Shown one piece after another: positions 23,466-34,335 of a stretch of 64,000 nt of DNA (positions are counted from its first letter, which is position 1; every line of letters begins with the position of its first letter). The DNA comes from Stomoxys calcitrans (Eukaryota; Arthropoda; Insecta; Diptera; Muscidae), in assembly GCF_963082655.1 (NCBI RefSeq), contig NC_081552.1:58942561-59006560 (forward strand). The letters run 5' to 3'. Made by a program: the position numbers and the translations under genes. The notes below the pieces were generated by a model. That model was not told the origin of the DNA. It worked only from the letters and a program-made list of their open reading frames with translations, and made no database searches.

Positions 23466-23715
23466 TAAGCGAAATTTTGTATGCCACCATATAGTACCCC
23501 ACAAACACGAAATTCATATGAAATTTTTTGGTCACACAACCTAGGGGGGACGCTCCAACCCAAAACCCACCCGGACGGACATGTTTACCGATTGGGACAA
23601 TATGGGTATCAAATGAAAGATTTTTAAGAGTAGAGTACGAACTTGGTATTCAAATTGCGCCCAAAATCCTTAATGGTTTTCAATACCACTCCCCTAAGTT
23701 GGTTCATGTCTGGTA
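23466..23715 (-). mobile_element. Family C-like fragment, left flank of LOA-like element
   Basis: Minus-strand family C wording ('GGGTATCAAATGAAAGATTT', 'AGAGTACGAACTTGG'). The same family resumes at 27346, so the non-LTR element between them appears to have inserted into a C element. Confidence 0.55.
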
Positions 23716-23734
23716 TTGCGTCTCCACCTAAGTG

Positions 23735-24579
23735 CCGGTATCTGTTAGTCTGCCCTTTCATTTCCCCCTTACTCCGTTATGGCCCGGCACCCAAACGATG
23801 CGGATTTTTCCATCTTCAGAGAAGACTTTAATCTCCTTCTTACACTGCAAGACTGTTCGTGACCTTACCGTCCTGGTTATTATTGCCTTTAATGCAATTT
23901 TACTGTCGGTAAAGATGTTCACACTCGACGTCCTCGCGTTAGCACCACACCACTTCACGCATTCCGTGATCGCCCGGATCTCCGCCTGCAGGATCGTATT
24001 ATGGTCAAGCAGTCTAAAACAGATCTCAGTCCCTGGGTTCTCAATGTAAACCCCCAGGCCCACTCTGTACTCTATCTTTGATCCATCCGAGTAACATGAT
24101 TTTCCAGATGACAATACTAGGGTTCCGTCAATCCATGACTGTGCCTCTGGCATCAGTGCCTTGCACTCGACTTCAAGGATCATCTCAGGTATCCGATCGG
24201 AAACCTCTTCCTTTCCTTCCAGCTTTCCTATCGTCGCTTCGATTATACCGCGATGGTATGAATTGCTCCCATCCTCAATCCATTCTCCCATCGCCTTAAG
24301 TCTCATAGCCACAGTGGCTGCCTCACACTTAATCTGTATGTCAATGGATCGGATATCTAGAATAGTCTCCAGTGCCCTAGTGGGCGTGGCCCTCATCACT
24401 CCGCCTATGCCAAGACAACATGTTCTCTGAACCTGTTGTACTTTTTCTCCATAGCAGTCCACCAAACTACTGAGGCGTAAGTAAGTATTGGTATAATCAC
24501 GCTCTTGTAGAGCAAGTGGACTATCCTCGGATTCAAGCCCCATTTCGAGCCTACGGTCCTTCCACATTGTGCCCAACAT
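23735..24579 (-). pseudogene. Non-LTR polyprotein C-terminus with RNase H
   Basis: A 273-residue open frame (24579-23758) carries the end of the reverse transcriptase region and an RNase H domain. Visible catalytic candidates are D165 in 'YSDGSK', E200 in 'LQAEIRAI', D225 in 'FTDSKIAL' and H267 in 'VPGHNGV'. The frame ends just after 'VRGK'. A run of five G at this point appears to hold one extra base, since the conserved last acidic motif (NExAD type) is readable in the next frame. RNase H would degrade the RNA strand during reverse transcription. This copy is inactive. Confidence 0.8.
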
Positions 24580-25800
24580 CTGTGAGCCTTCTCAATACGC
24601 TCCTGAATGTGACACTTTCAATACAGTTTCCTGTCCAAGATCACACCTAGGTATTTGACCTCGTCAGATATCGAAATTGTCTTATTGAGAAAACGGGGAG
24701 AGTTCAATTGGCCCAGCTTCGTCTTCCTCGTGAACATGCATATTTCAGTCTTCTCTGGGTTATCATTGAGACCTCTGGGACTAGCCCAGTCATATGTCAT
24801 ATGCAAGACCCTTTCGGCCCTTCTGCATAGCTCGTTCGGATTCTTACCCCTTAGAAGTATCATAATATAGTCTGCGTAGCAGACGGGTTCAAGTCCCTCT
24901 CTAGTCAGCATGCGCAATAGGTCATTTATGGTGGCCACCCATAGGAGTGGCAAAAAAATGCCTCCTGTGGCGTGCCCTGATCCACTTTCTCATTTATATT
25001 TATGCCATGGAACACACAATTTATCCACCGGTTCCCTACCGGTTGGATCTGTGTGTCGGTCCGCACATAGTTAAAAGCCCCCTCGATGTCAATGCATACC
25101 GCCAGGTTGTACGTTTTAGCATCGAAGGATACTTCTATTTTATGCACAACCTCGTGCAGGGCGGTCTCCAACTACATTCCATTGATATACGCATGCTGTT
25201 TTGAGCAGTTTGCTTGATGTCATACTATCATGGTGTCCACAATACGTTCCATGGTTTTGAATAGAAAGGACATAAGGCTTATGGGTCTGTAGGCCTTTGG
25301 TGTCGCATAACTTGCCTGGCCGGGCTTGGGTATAAACACCACCTTGCCTTCTGCCAGGCTTTCGGAGTATATGCAAGTCCTAGGCACGCTATGAAAATTT
25401 TGGCCATACGAGGCGACAGATAGTCTGCCTCTTTCTGAAGTAAGGTCTTATATATACCATCAGGTCCGGGTGACTTAAATGGTTTGAAGCTCCTCAAGGA
25501 TTCCTTAACCAAAAATTCCGTAATTATAAACATTCGATCAACGCCATTATTCCAAGATTCCGGTGTCTCCGAGAGTCATTTTGAATCCTGTGGAAATTCG
25601 TTTTCATCAAAAGCCTCAACATGTCCTCCGTTGCCTCCGCTCTTACTCCCATGTCGTCTACTAAAGTTTCAGTTTGGACATGGGTTTTTGAGAGAAACTT
25701 TTTTATCCTGGCGGCGTCATTAACGCTTTCGACCTGTTCGCAGAAAAGCTTCCAGGATGCACGATTTGTCGCTCTGGTAATCTAATTGTATTGCGAATCT
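24580..25800 (-). pseudogene. Non-LTR reverse transcriptase, broken
   Basis: Minus-strand pieces in several frames. 'FKSPGPDGIY' (about 25470) is the early fingers motif; 'LAVCIDIEGAFNYV' (about 25100) is the A motif with its aspartate; 'PLLWVATINDLL' and 'CYADYIMILLRG' (about 24950-24860) include the catalytic box; 'VKYLGVILDRKLY' (about 24650) is the distal motif. The catalytic box reads YADY where YADD is expected, so the second aspartate is lost. At least four frame breaks separate these pieces. The domain is unmistakable but cannot be functional. Confidence 0.8.
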
Positions 25801-25865
25801 CCCCGGTCATCCAGAGTTTTTCTTGGGCTGATTTCCTTTCCTGAAGAGGACATCTTCGAGTCATC

Positions 25866-26655
25866 CTATCGTAATCCTGTTGAAATTTTCGTTGGACAAT
25901 CTAAAGTATCTTGCCCAAGTCTTCTTCTGAGAAGCCTTCCAAATTTTGTGCAGTTGGTTTTCAACTTATTCCGTAAGCTTATCCGATTCAGCGCTGGCCG
26001 TGCTATTCCAAACCTAATGTAGCGATGGTCAGAGATAGAGTGTTCCATGGAGACCCTCCAATCCTGAAACTCATCGATTGGATTTTCCGAACATATCGTC
26101 ACATCTAATACCTCCTCCCTAATCCTATTAACAAAGGTACCGGTGTTACCAATATTAAGTGTTATTAAGTCGTTAGTATTCAAGAACTTTGCCAGGGCTT
26201 GGCCCGATTATTAGTGCTGGTACTACCCCACGAAATGTGGTGAGAGTTCGCATCGCACCCTATTAGTACCTCGTTTCCTGTCCGTTTTGCCTTCCTCACC
26301 AGCCGTTGCAGCTGCGACGTGGGTGCCGGTGTCGGAGAGTCGAAAGGCAGATAAAGTGACGCCAGGTATGATCCACCATCTCCCTGTCTCACCACTGTTG
26401 CATCCGACGTTGACAACTCTGGGGAAAATATATAATTAATTTTTGTCACAATTAACGAAGGTCCTCGGCCGAATACCAGTGTTAGCATGGAATAATTGTA
26501 GTTTATGTGGATCTGTCCAGAAACTTTGTTCCGGGTCGTCTATGGCTCCTGAATTAAGGCAATATGAATCTTGCCCTTGCTGATATTCTCCATCAGAGCG
26601 TGTGTAGCAGTCTCACTCCGGTGGAGGTTTATCTGGATTACCTCAATCATTGGTC
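25866..26655 (-). pseudogene. AP-type endonuclease of the non-LTR element
   Basis: On the minus strand, 'VIQINLHRSETATHALMENI' (about 26649-26590) and 'IALIQEP' (about 26565) mark the N-terminal part. 'LIGCDANSHHISWGS' (about 26250) is the metal-binding DxN region. 'REEVLDVTICS' and 'SISDHRYIRFGI' (about 26100-26005) mark the C-terminal SDH catalytic motif. The frame is broken near 26184 and near 26500. It would nick target DNA to prime reverse transcription. Several key residues are still present. Confidence 0.8.
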
Positions 26656-26679
26656 CTCCAGTAAATGAGCATGTTGGAA

Positions 26680-27345
26680 GAAGGTGATGATCTCATCGTC
26701 TGCTCCCTGTTCTTTAGGCTGCATTGACTTTCCAGTCACTGCACTGCCTGATGTCATCGTTTCAGGTTCTTTACCTAGTCTAGTCTTCCGACTCTTTATG
26801 AAGTCGCTAGTGGTTCCATCGTCGGGTCCCTGTTCGTTAGGCTGTATTGGGTTTCCATTCCCTATACTGCCTGATGTTTCAATACTACAATCCTAAGTAA
26901 ATCGGCTTCTTGGGAGTAGGTGATGGTACCATCATCGGCTCCCTGTTCGTTGGGTTGCATTGAGACTCCTGTCGCGGCGCTGCCTAATGTTTCAATATTA
27001 GGATCTTTACCTATCCCTGTATTCCGAATCTTTAAATCGGTCATGGGTCCGTGTCGGGTTCCTGTTTGTTAGGCTGTGTTGGGTCTCTCGCCACTGCACT
27101 GCCTGATATTTTAGTATTAGGATGTTTGCTTCTCCTAGTCTTTCCAATATTGAGAGAAGCCGTGATTGTCTCGTTGTCGGCTCCCTGTTTGTTGGGAGGT
27201 GTTGCCACTCTGACGTAAGAGAGCGCCTCCTTACCATTCTCAGCCACCCTTCCGTGATGGCCGTGCGAGCTTCCTTCGTTCCTGTTCCGACTTTGTCTAC
27301 CTCCGCAGGACACTGTCCGGTAAATAAGCCCAGTAGGGCTTATTA
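26680..27345 (-). pseudogene. ORF1-like region with five ~120 bp tandem repeats
   Basis: Upstream (on the minus strand) of the endonuclease. The phrase 'CTCCCTGTTCGTTAGGCTG' or a close variant recurs at about 26703, 26826, 26940, 27058 and 27181, spacing 114-123 bp. Translated fragments read 'QPNEQGADDGTIT' and 'PNKQGADNETIT', so the repeat was once a peptide of about 40 residues rich in N, Q, E and T. The most upstream part reads 'TKEARTAITEGWLRMVRRRS'. No zinc knuckle is visible. Assignment to ORF1 is by position only. Confidence 0.6.
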
Positions 27346-27854
27346 AAAAAATATGGATATCAAATGAAAGGTTTTTGGAAGCAGAGTACACAACTGTTAT
27401 AAGAATTTGGTCCAAGGTGTCTACGGGGCCTCCCCAACCCTAAAACTCCTTAAACGAGCATAATTGTCCGTCGTCACAAAATTGGTTTCAAATGCTAGGT
27501 CTTTGGGAGTTGACTATGAATATGGAATATATATTTGGGATAGAATCTGGGACCGGCCCACCCACTAAATACCCTTCAATTGGACGTGTAGCGGGATAAT
27601 AAGTGAATTATAAGAAAATTCTATGTCAGTAGAATTGGAATCTTATGTTGATATAATGATTCAAGAATCTGGGTCACGTTCAGCCGTACAGCCGACCTAC
27701 CGGATTGAAATAAATTGTCTTTTGGGTCTTAGGGTCGGGGGGAGCGACCCTCTCCTTCCAATAAAACTAACACTAAACTGTCATGTAAGACGGCGAGAAT
27801 ATATTGTACTCAAATGAAATGATGTGTTATCCTACCCCAAGAAAAGGAATTGAA
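27346..27854 (-). mobile_element. Family C-like fragment, right flank of LOA-like element
   Basis: Continues the minus-strand C wording ('ATATGGATATCAAATGAAAG', 'GGGGCCTCCCCAACCC', 'GGGACCGGCCCACCC'). It ends at the left end of A14. Confidence 0.55.
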
Positions 27855-28768
27855 AACAAGTAAAAGCGCGCTAAGTTCGGCCCGGCCGAATCTTATATAC
27901 CCTTCACCATGGATCGCATATGTCGAGTTCTTTTCCCGGTATCTCTTTTAAGGCCAACAAAGGATACAAAAAAATTGCTATGCTATTGGAGCTATATCAA
28001 GATATGGTCCGATTCGGAGCCTACTTCTTAGGGAGATCGGTTTATATGAAAATGATTACAAAATTTCAGCCAAATGAGTCCTCTAGAGGGTCATGAAGTC
28101 AAGATTCCAAATCGGTTTATATGGCAGCTATATCAGGTTATGCGCCGATTTAAACTATATTTGGCACAGTTGTTGAAGGTCATAAAAAAACAAGGATAAA
28201 AGAAAAGTATTGCTTTGCTAATTGAATTTTGGAGACCACAGTAGAAGTATATGTGTCAAATTTCAGCCAAATCGAATAAGAATTGGGCCTTTAGGGGAAG
28301 AGTCAAGAAGTAAAATAGGAAGATCGGTTTATAGAGAAGCTGTATCAGGCTAAAGACCGATTCAGACCATATTTAACACGTATGTTAAAGGTCATGGAAG
28401 AAGCCGTTGTACAAAAACATTTCAGCCAAATCGGATGAGAATTGCGTCCTCTAGTTGCTCAAGAAGTCAAGATCCCAGATCGGGTTATATGGCAGCTATA
28501 TCAAAACATGGTCCGATATGGCCATTTACAAACCCAACCGACCAACACTAATAAGAAGTATTTGTGCAAAATTTCAAGCCAATAGCTTTACTCCTTTGAA
28601 TGTTAGAGTGCTTTCGACAGACAGACGGACGGACGGACATGGCTAGATCGACTTAAAATTTCATGACGATCAAGAATATATGTACTTTATGGGGTCTTAG
28701 ACGAATATTTCAAGGAGTTTCAAACAGAATGACGAAATTAGTATACCCCCATCTTAGGTGAAGGGTAT
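27855..28768 (+). mobile_element. Family A element A14, short complete copy
   Basis: From AACAAGTAAAAGCGCGC to GGGTAT in about 914 bp, the shortest copy here with both ends. The palindrome reads TTCGGCCCGGCCGAA. The core has only four or five diverged units, including wording otherwise found in family D. The GACR tract is short (28616-28639). Confidence 0.78.
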
Positions 28769-28984
28769 AATAATATATGAAGGCCGATCAAGTTAGAATA
28801 GGACAGCAATAAAAGGTCTTTGGTAGTAGAGTTCACTTTTTACCCTCAAATTGGAATAGACACAGGAGGAGCTGCGGATATTTATCCATAGGTCCTGCTG
28901 TGCGGATCACAGGAGGACCTGTGCGAGAATTTGGTCCACACGACGTGATGGAGATGGTAGATATTTAGTCGCACTTCCTTCAAG
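28769..28984. other. Unclassified stretch before BEL/Pao remnant
   Basis: It contains a doubled phrase 'CACAGGAGGA(G/C)CTG' (about 28871 and 28910) and faint family C wording ('AAAAGGTCTTTGGTAGTAGAG'). No gene is visible. Confidence 0.35.
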
Positions 28985-30030
28985 GAGGAATATACAAGAG
29001 ACTTTCATATAGGGGAGTCCAGGAAAGGTGCATTAGCACAGTTCTATAAAAATGAGGCACGTCTACTTCGAACGCCAGATCTCAAGAAGGAGTATGATCA
29101 TGTACTTTTCTAGTACGTTTCTTTGCACCATATGCGTAGAGGTCCTCCTCCTGACCCTCTAAGTAATTTTTGCTATTACTATTTGCCGCCTCATCATTCT
29201 ATTCCAGTGGTTCTAGTCTTAACGATGTTTTACATATCGGATCAGTCCTTCAGAATGACCTAACCATCCTAATTTTTAAATGGAAATGTTTTCAGTATGT
29301 CTTTAATGGGGACATTACTAAAATGTATCGTCAGATTCTGGTACATCCTTCCCACACTCCATTTCAAAAAGTTCCAATGATTATATCCAAGACTACTCAA
29401 TGAAATCCGTTACGTTTAGATTCAGCTGTACACCTTACTTGGCTATCAGGACACTTTTCCAGTTAGCGGACGATGTTGAATACGTCTTTCCAATAGCAAG
29501 TGACATCCTTCGCAATTCGATCTACGTCGATGACACACTTGTGGGGGCCCATTCAATTTCAGATGCCAAGGAGGCCAGAGGATAGATGATGAAGGTGGAC
29601 TGCGAATCATAAGGATATTTTGGCTGATATTGACCCCGATGATATACTCTGCGATGATTTTCTTTTACTTGATGGTCGTAGTACTGCAAATACGTTGGCG
29701 TTCGTTGGAACGCCATGTCCAATTCGTTCTATTTTTCTGTAGAACCATTTTTAGAGAAGGATACCTTTTCGAAAATACAGGTACTCTCTCGAATTTCTAA
29801 ATTATTCGATCCCACGGGCTGGCTTTCGAATTGCATAATTGTAGCGAAAGTTATAATGCAGCAGATCTGGTAGGGATGATCCAATTTCACCACAAATCTT
29901 GTCGTAATGGAAGGCATTTCAAAGTAGCTATCCATTGATGAATTCCACAACCAATTATGGTGGGAAGGCCCACATTGGCTCAGGACCTCGTCAGATGATT
30001 GGCCTCGACAATTTCCATTACATCTGGAGA
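28985..30030 (+). pseudogene. BEL/Pao reverse transcriptase and linker, broken
   Basis: Plus-strand pieces in shifting frames. 'GALAQFYKNEARLLR' (about 29030) is the pre-RT region. 'SLNDVLHIGSVLQNDL' and 'YVFNGDITKMYRQILVHP' (29215-29345) carry the A motif aspartate. 'YLAIRTLFQLADD' (about 29450) follows, then 'NSIYVDDTLVG' (about 29515-29550) with an intact YVDD box. Further on come 'GRSTANTL' (about 29670) and 'LSRISKLFDPTGWL' (about 29783-29825), the connection region before RNase H. There are at least four frame breaks and an early stop. The family is clear; the copy is dead. Confidence 0.8.
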
Positions 30031-30504
30031 CCATTGGAATCGAGATGAAAGTTTTGAAGGTAAACTTTAGCTATTTCGAAAAATTTGAGATTCTTCTCGA
30101 TCGTTTTTCCTCTTTTCAAAGAGCTATACGTGTCATGACATACGTTTACCGATTTTGATTTAAAGGATTTTCCCGCTACCGGAAAAATTACCATGCAAGT
30201 TCCAGTCGAATATCGATAGAAGAAATTATTTTCGTACTGAATCGCCTTGTGTCTGTAATCCAAAGGGCACATTATCCAAAGGAGTATTTGGCTTTGTCCA
30301 TGAAAAAGCAAATCTCGAAACTAAGTCCACTTTTGAGTCTAGCCCCGTTTTGCGATTCTGAGCGGATATTGTGGCAGACTTACATCATACCCATCTCTTT
30401 CAAACAATGAAAAACATCTAATAATTCTGCCCTATAACTGTCACTTCACGGTGGTAACTAATTAGTTCTTAGATTAATTCGAATACAATTCTGAATTCCA
30501 AGAG
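30031..30504 (+). pseudogene. Probable RNase H/linker part of BEL/Pao, unrecognisable
   Basis: It lies between recognised reverse transcriptase and integrase pieces on the same strand, so it should hold the RNase H and zinc-binding start of integrase. I cannot identify motifs. The call rests on position alone. Confidence 0.35.
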
Positions 30505-30930
30505 GGAGAAATTTGATAAAAGCTACCATAAATAGATGCAAGCCTTGCATATTATATAAGAAGCGATGTCAAGTTCAATATATGGCTGCATTACCATCGA
30601 AAAGAGTAGAGATTTCGAAATCCTTTGTCCATACAGGAATAAATATTGCAGGGCCTTTAGATATAAAGAACTATACCGGAAGGGCCTGTCTTATCACTAA
30701 ATGTTATGTCTGCGTATTCATTTGCTTCTCCACTAAAGCAATACTGGTATTTTATTCCACCTGGGGCGCCTTCTTTGGGTGGCCTCTGGGAAGCTGGAGT
30801 GAAAAGCTTTAAACTCCACTTCCAAAAGATAGCAGGTAACTCGATATATACTTTTGAGGAATTTCAGACGTTGCTTGCACGTATAATCCCTCCTGAATTG
30901 TCGTCCCTTATCATCCATGACCCTTGAATC
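30505..30930 (+). pseudogene. BEL/Pao integrase, internally deleted
   Basis: 'NRCKPCILYKKRCQ' resembles the end of the zinc-binding domain. 'SFVHTGINIAGPLDIK' is the start of the catalytic core, where the first catalytic aspartate expected in the 'G-D-AGP' context reads N. 'CFSTKAI' follows. The sequence then jumps, with a frame change near 30755, to 'PPGAPSLGGLWEAGVKS', which carries the glutamate of the core. The middle of the core, with the second aspartate, is deleted. Integrase joins element DNA to the chromosome; this copy cannot. Confidence 0.78.
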
Positions 30931-30966
30931 CTTACTACTACGAGGCTCTTACTCCTTACTCCTTAT

Positions 30967-31114
30967 TATACCCTCCACCCTAACATGAGGGGTATACTAA
31001 TTTTGTCATTCTGTTTGTAACTACTCGAAATATTCGTCTGAGACCCCATAAAGTATATATATTCTTGACTGTCGCGACATTTTATGTCGATCTAGCCATG
31101 ACCGTCCGACCGTC

Positions 31115-31146
<32 letters not shown>

Positions 31147-32188
31147 GAAAGCACGCTAACTTCCGAAGGAGTAAAGATAGCCGCTTGAAATTTTGTACAA
31201 ATACATCTTATTAGTGTAGCTTGGTTGGTATTGTAAATGGGCCATATCGGTCCATGTTTTGATATAGCTGCCATATAAACCGATCTTGGGTCTTGACTTC
31301 TTGAGCCTCTAGAGTGCGCAATTCTTATCCGATTGGAATGAAATTTTGCACGACGGATTTCGTTGTTATATCCAACAACTGTGCAAAGTATGGTTCAAAT
31401 CGGTTCATAACCTGCTATAGCTGCCATATAAACCGATCTTGGGTCTTGAATTCTTGAGCCTCTAGCGTGCGCAATTCTTATCCGATTGTAATGAAATTAT
31501 GCACGACGTGTTTTGTTATAATATCCAATAAATGTGCCAAGTATGGTTCAAATCGGTCCACAACCTACTATAGCTGCCATAAAAACCGATCTTGGGCGCA
31601 ATTCTTATCCGAATGGAATGGAATTTCGCACGAAGTGTTTTGTTATTATACCCAACAACTGCGCCAAGTATGGTTCAAATCGGTCCATAACCTCATATAG
31701 CTGCCATATAAACTGATCTAGGGTCTTGAATTTTTGAGCCTCTAGAGTGCGCAATTCTTATCCGATTGAAATGAAATTTTGCACGACGTGTTTTGTTATG
31801 ATATTCAATAACTGTGCCAAGTATGGTTCAAATCAGTCCATAACCTGATATAGCTGCCATATAAACCGATCTTGGGTCTTGACTTGTTGAGCCTCTAGAG
31901 GGCACAATTCTTATCCGATTTGAATGAATTTTTGCACGAAGTATTTCGTTATGATATCCAATAACTGTGCCAAGTATGGTTGAAATCGGTCCGTAACCTG
32001 ATATAGCTGTCATATAAACAAATCTGGGGATTTGACTTCTTGAGCTTTTAGAGGGCGCAATTCCTATCCGATTTGGCTGAAATTTTGCATGACGTATTTT
32101 ATTTTTACTTTCAACAACTGTGTCAAGTAAGGTTCAAATCGGTTCATAACCTGATATAGCTGCCATATAAACCGATCTGGGATCTTGT
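30967..32188 (-). mobile_element. Family A element A15, left end lost, minus strand
   Basis: Hairpin and GTCY tract (31101-31147) at its right end, then about seven 153 bp units on the minus strand. It stops at 'CCGATCTGGGATCTTG' (32188) without left-end sequences. Confidence 0.72.
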
Positions 32189-32380
32189 TCTTTCTAATCA
32201 AAACTACTTGATATGCACGCGAAAGTTTTTATATTTTGTGTGGCAAGATGTTACCGGGACATTGAGACAATTTCGAATCCCCCCTCCGACGAGCAATAAG
32301 GCCGGATGCTAAGCGTGCATGGCCATCAATTGTCTTCCAAACTGACATCAACCATCATTTTTACCAGTTATATGCTACAT

Positions 32381-32479
32381 ATTATCCAATTCAAAGTTAA
32401 TATCTAGCACCTCCTGCATATTCCTGGTAATAAAGATTGGTTTATCCCATTTATTACTAATCGCCAGATTGCAACTTAT
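32381..32479 (-). pseudogene. Fragment of non-LTR endonuclease
   Basis: Minus-strand frame containing 'LAISNKWDKPIFITRNMQ' followed by 'EVLDINFELDN'. This corresponds to the 'REEVLDVTICS' section of the endonuclease at 26100, but differs enough to be another element of the same or a neighbouring clade. Only about 33 residues are recognisable; 32189-32380 shows nothing I can name. Confidence 0.6.
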
Positions 32480-32484
32480 AATAT

Positions 32485-32641
32485 ACTAGCCGAACCGGGC
32501 CCGTTCCGCCGCGCCATCTTTAACTCTCTAATATGTTTTTAGAGTGGGGACACTTCGTTCTGAATGCGATATCAATACCGCTGGGTACTTGGATCCAACT
32601 TTTAATACCATATTCGTTTACTGGTCTCCAATACCTTTCAT
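32485..32641 (+). mobile_element. Family C 5' fragment, variant (C7)
   Basis: Begins 'CTAGCCGAACCGGGCCCG' and includes 'TTGGATCCAACTTTTAATACC' and 'CCAATACCTTTCATT', where family B element B1 interrupts it. Confidence 0.6.
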
Positions 32642-33875
32642 TATACCCACCACCGACGGATGGGGGTATATTCATTTTGTCATTCCGTTTGCAACACATC
32701 GAAATATCCATTTCCGACCCTATAAAGTATATATATTCTTGATCAGCGTAAAAATCTAAGACGATCTAGCCATGTCCGTCCGTCTGTCTGTTGAAATCAC
32801 GCTACAGTCTTCAAAAATAGAGATATTGAGCTGAAACTTTGCACAGATTCTTTTTTTGTCCATAAGCAGGTTAAGTTCGAAGATGGGCTATATCGGACTA
32901 TAACTCGATATAGCCCCCATATAGACCGATCCGCCGATTTAGGGTCTTAGGCCCATAAAAGCCACATTTATTATCCGATTTTGCTGAAATTTGGGACAGT
33001 GACTTGTGTTAGGCTCTTCGACATCCTTCGTCAATTTGGCTCAGATCGGTTCAGATTTGGATATAGCTGCCATATAGACCGATCCTCCGATTTAGGGTCT
33101 TAGGCCCATAAAAGCCACATTTATTATCCGATTTTGTTGAAATTTGGGACAGTGAGTTATAAAAAGCCCTTCAGCGTCCTTCGTCAATTTGGCCCAGATC
33201 GGTTCAGATTTGGATATAGCTGCGTTATAGACCGATCCTCCGATTTAAGGTCTTAGGCCCATAAAAGCCACATTTATTATCCGATTTAACTGAAATTTGG
33301 AAAAGTGAGTTATCTTTAGCCCTTCGACATCCTCCGTCAATATGGCTCAGATCGGTTCAGATTTGGAAATAGCTGCCATATAGACCGATCCTCCGATTGA
33401 GGGTCATAGGCCCATAAAAGCTACATTTATTATCCGATTTTGCTGGAATTTGGGACAGCACATTGCCTTAGGCCCCTCGACATTCTCCGTCAATGTAGCT
33501 CAGATCGGTTCAGATTTGGATATAGCTGCCATATAGACCGATCCTCCGATTTAGGGTCTTAGGCCCATAAAAGCCACATTTATTATCCGATTTTGCTGAG
33601 ATTTGACACACTGACTTATGTTAAGCTGTTCGGCATCCGTGTCGTATATAATTCAGATCGGTTTATTTTTGGATATAGGTACTAAAAAGACCAATATTTT
33701 GTTATATACAATTGAACAATGACTTTTACTTATTAGTATTTTGTCCAAATCGGGGCTATGGGGCATAAGGTATGAGTTTTGCACCGGATTTTGACGAAAG
33801 GTGGTTTACATATATATCCGAGGTGGTGGGTATCCAAAGTTCGGCCTGGCCGAACTTAACGCCTTTTTACTTGTT
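32642..33875 (-). mobile_element. Family B element, complete (B1)
   Basis: On the minus strand the left end is AACAAGTAAAAAGGCG, then the palindrome TTCGGCCAGGCCGAA, a 'GGATACCCACCACCTCGG' box, and a core of about five units of roughly 150 bp ('GATCGGTTCAGATTTGGATA', 'TTAGGGTCTTAGGCCCATAA'). The right end has a short GTCY tract and the hairpin at 32642-32672. The layout is the same as family A although the sequence differs throughout. It encodes no protein. Confidence 0.78.
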
Positions 33876-33879
33876 TTAA

Positions 33880-34335
33880 GCAAAATTCTGTATTCTTACT
33901 ACCAACGATATTGGGAAAGATTACAACTAAAAAATTTAACAGCACGGTTGCTTATTTGATTCTGGCGCTAGAACTAGCATCATATCCTCCAAAACCGTCG
34001 ATAAGTTGTGATTGACTACATTGGTCCTTAACGATGAAACCATTTGTCCTGTAACTCTTATATCCACACAAGATTTGAATATCCAAATCCAAACTACCCT
34101 CAAAATGACACATCGTTTGTCCTTGCCCACTGCTAAGGAAACTGTTCCTCAGTCACTTTTAAAGAAATTTAATAACTTAATATTAGCTGACCGAGAACCG
34201 GGTCCTATCGATATCATAATCGGTAACGACACTTATGCCAAAGTGGTAACGGATTGAATCATACACTAATATGGACTTCCAACAGCCCAAAATACCATAT
34301 TTGGCTGGACGCTCTACGGTCTTTGTCCAAAATAA
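33880..34335 (+). pseudogene. BEL/Pao protease region, broken
   Basis: 'FDSGARTSIISSKTV' (about 33957-34000) carries the aspartic protease active-site D-S-G. After a stop and frame change, 'LADREPGPIDIIIGNDTYAK' (about 34190-34245) and 'GLPTAQNTIFGWTLYG' (about 34270-34320) match the BEL/Pao protease C-terminal part and the linker to reverse transcriptase. It lies downstream of the integrase remnant at 30505, the reverse of the order within one element, so it comes from another copy or a rearranged one. Same strand. Confidence 0.72.

Larger units (their letters stand above)
23716..27345 (-). mobile_element. LOA-like non-LTR retrotransposon, decayed
   Basis: On the minus strand the order is ORF1-like repeats (27345 to about 26680), AP-type endonuclease (26655-25866), reverse transcriptase (25800-24580) and RNase H (24140-23735). 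An RNase H domain after the reverse transcriptase is expected of LOA, I and some related clades of non-LTR elements; I favour LOA from the wording around the RNase H. Every domain is interrupted by stops or frameshifts. Base composition is much less AT-rich than the surrounding repeats, as expected for former coding sequence. The exact 5' and 3' ends and a target-site duplication could not be fixed by eye. Confidence 0.75.

Noticed and set aside
30733..30918. Minus-strand frame over the integrase remnant
   Set aside because: The plus strand carries the recognisable integrase motifs; the minus frame is a shadow.
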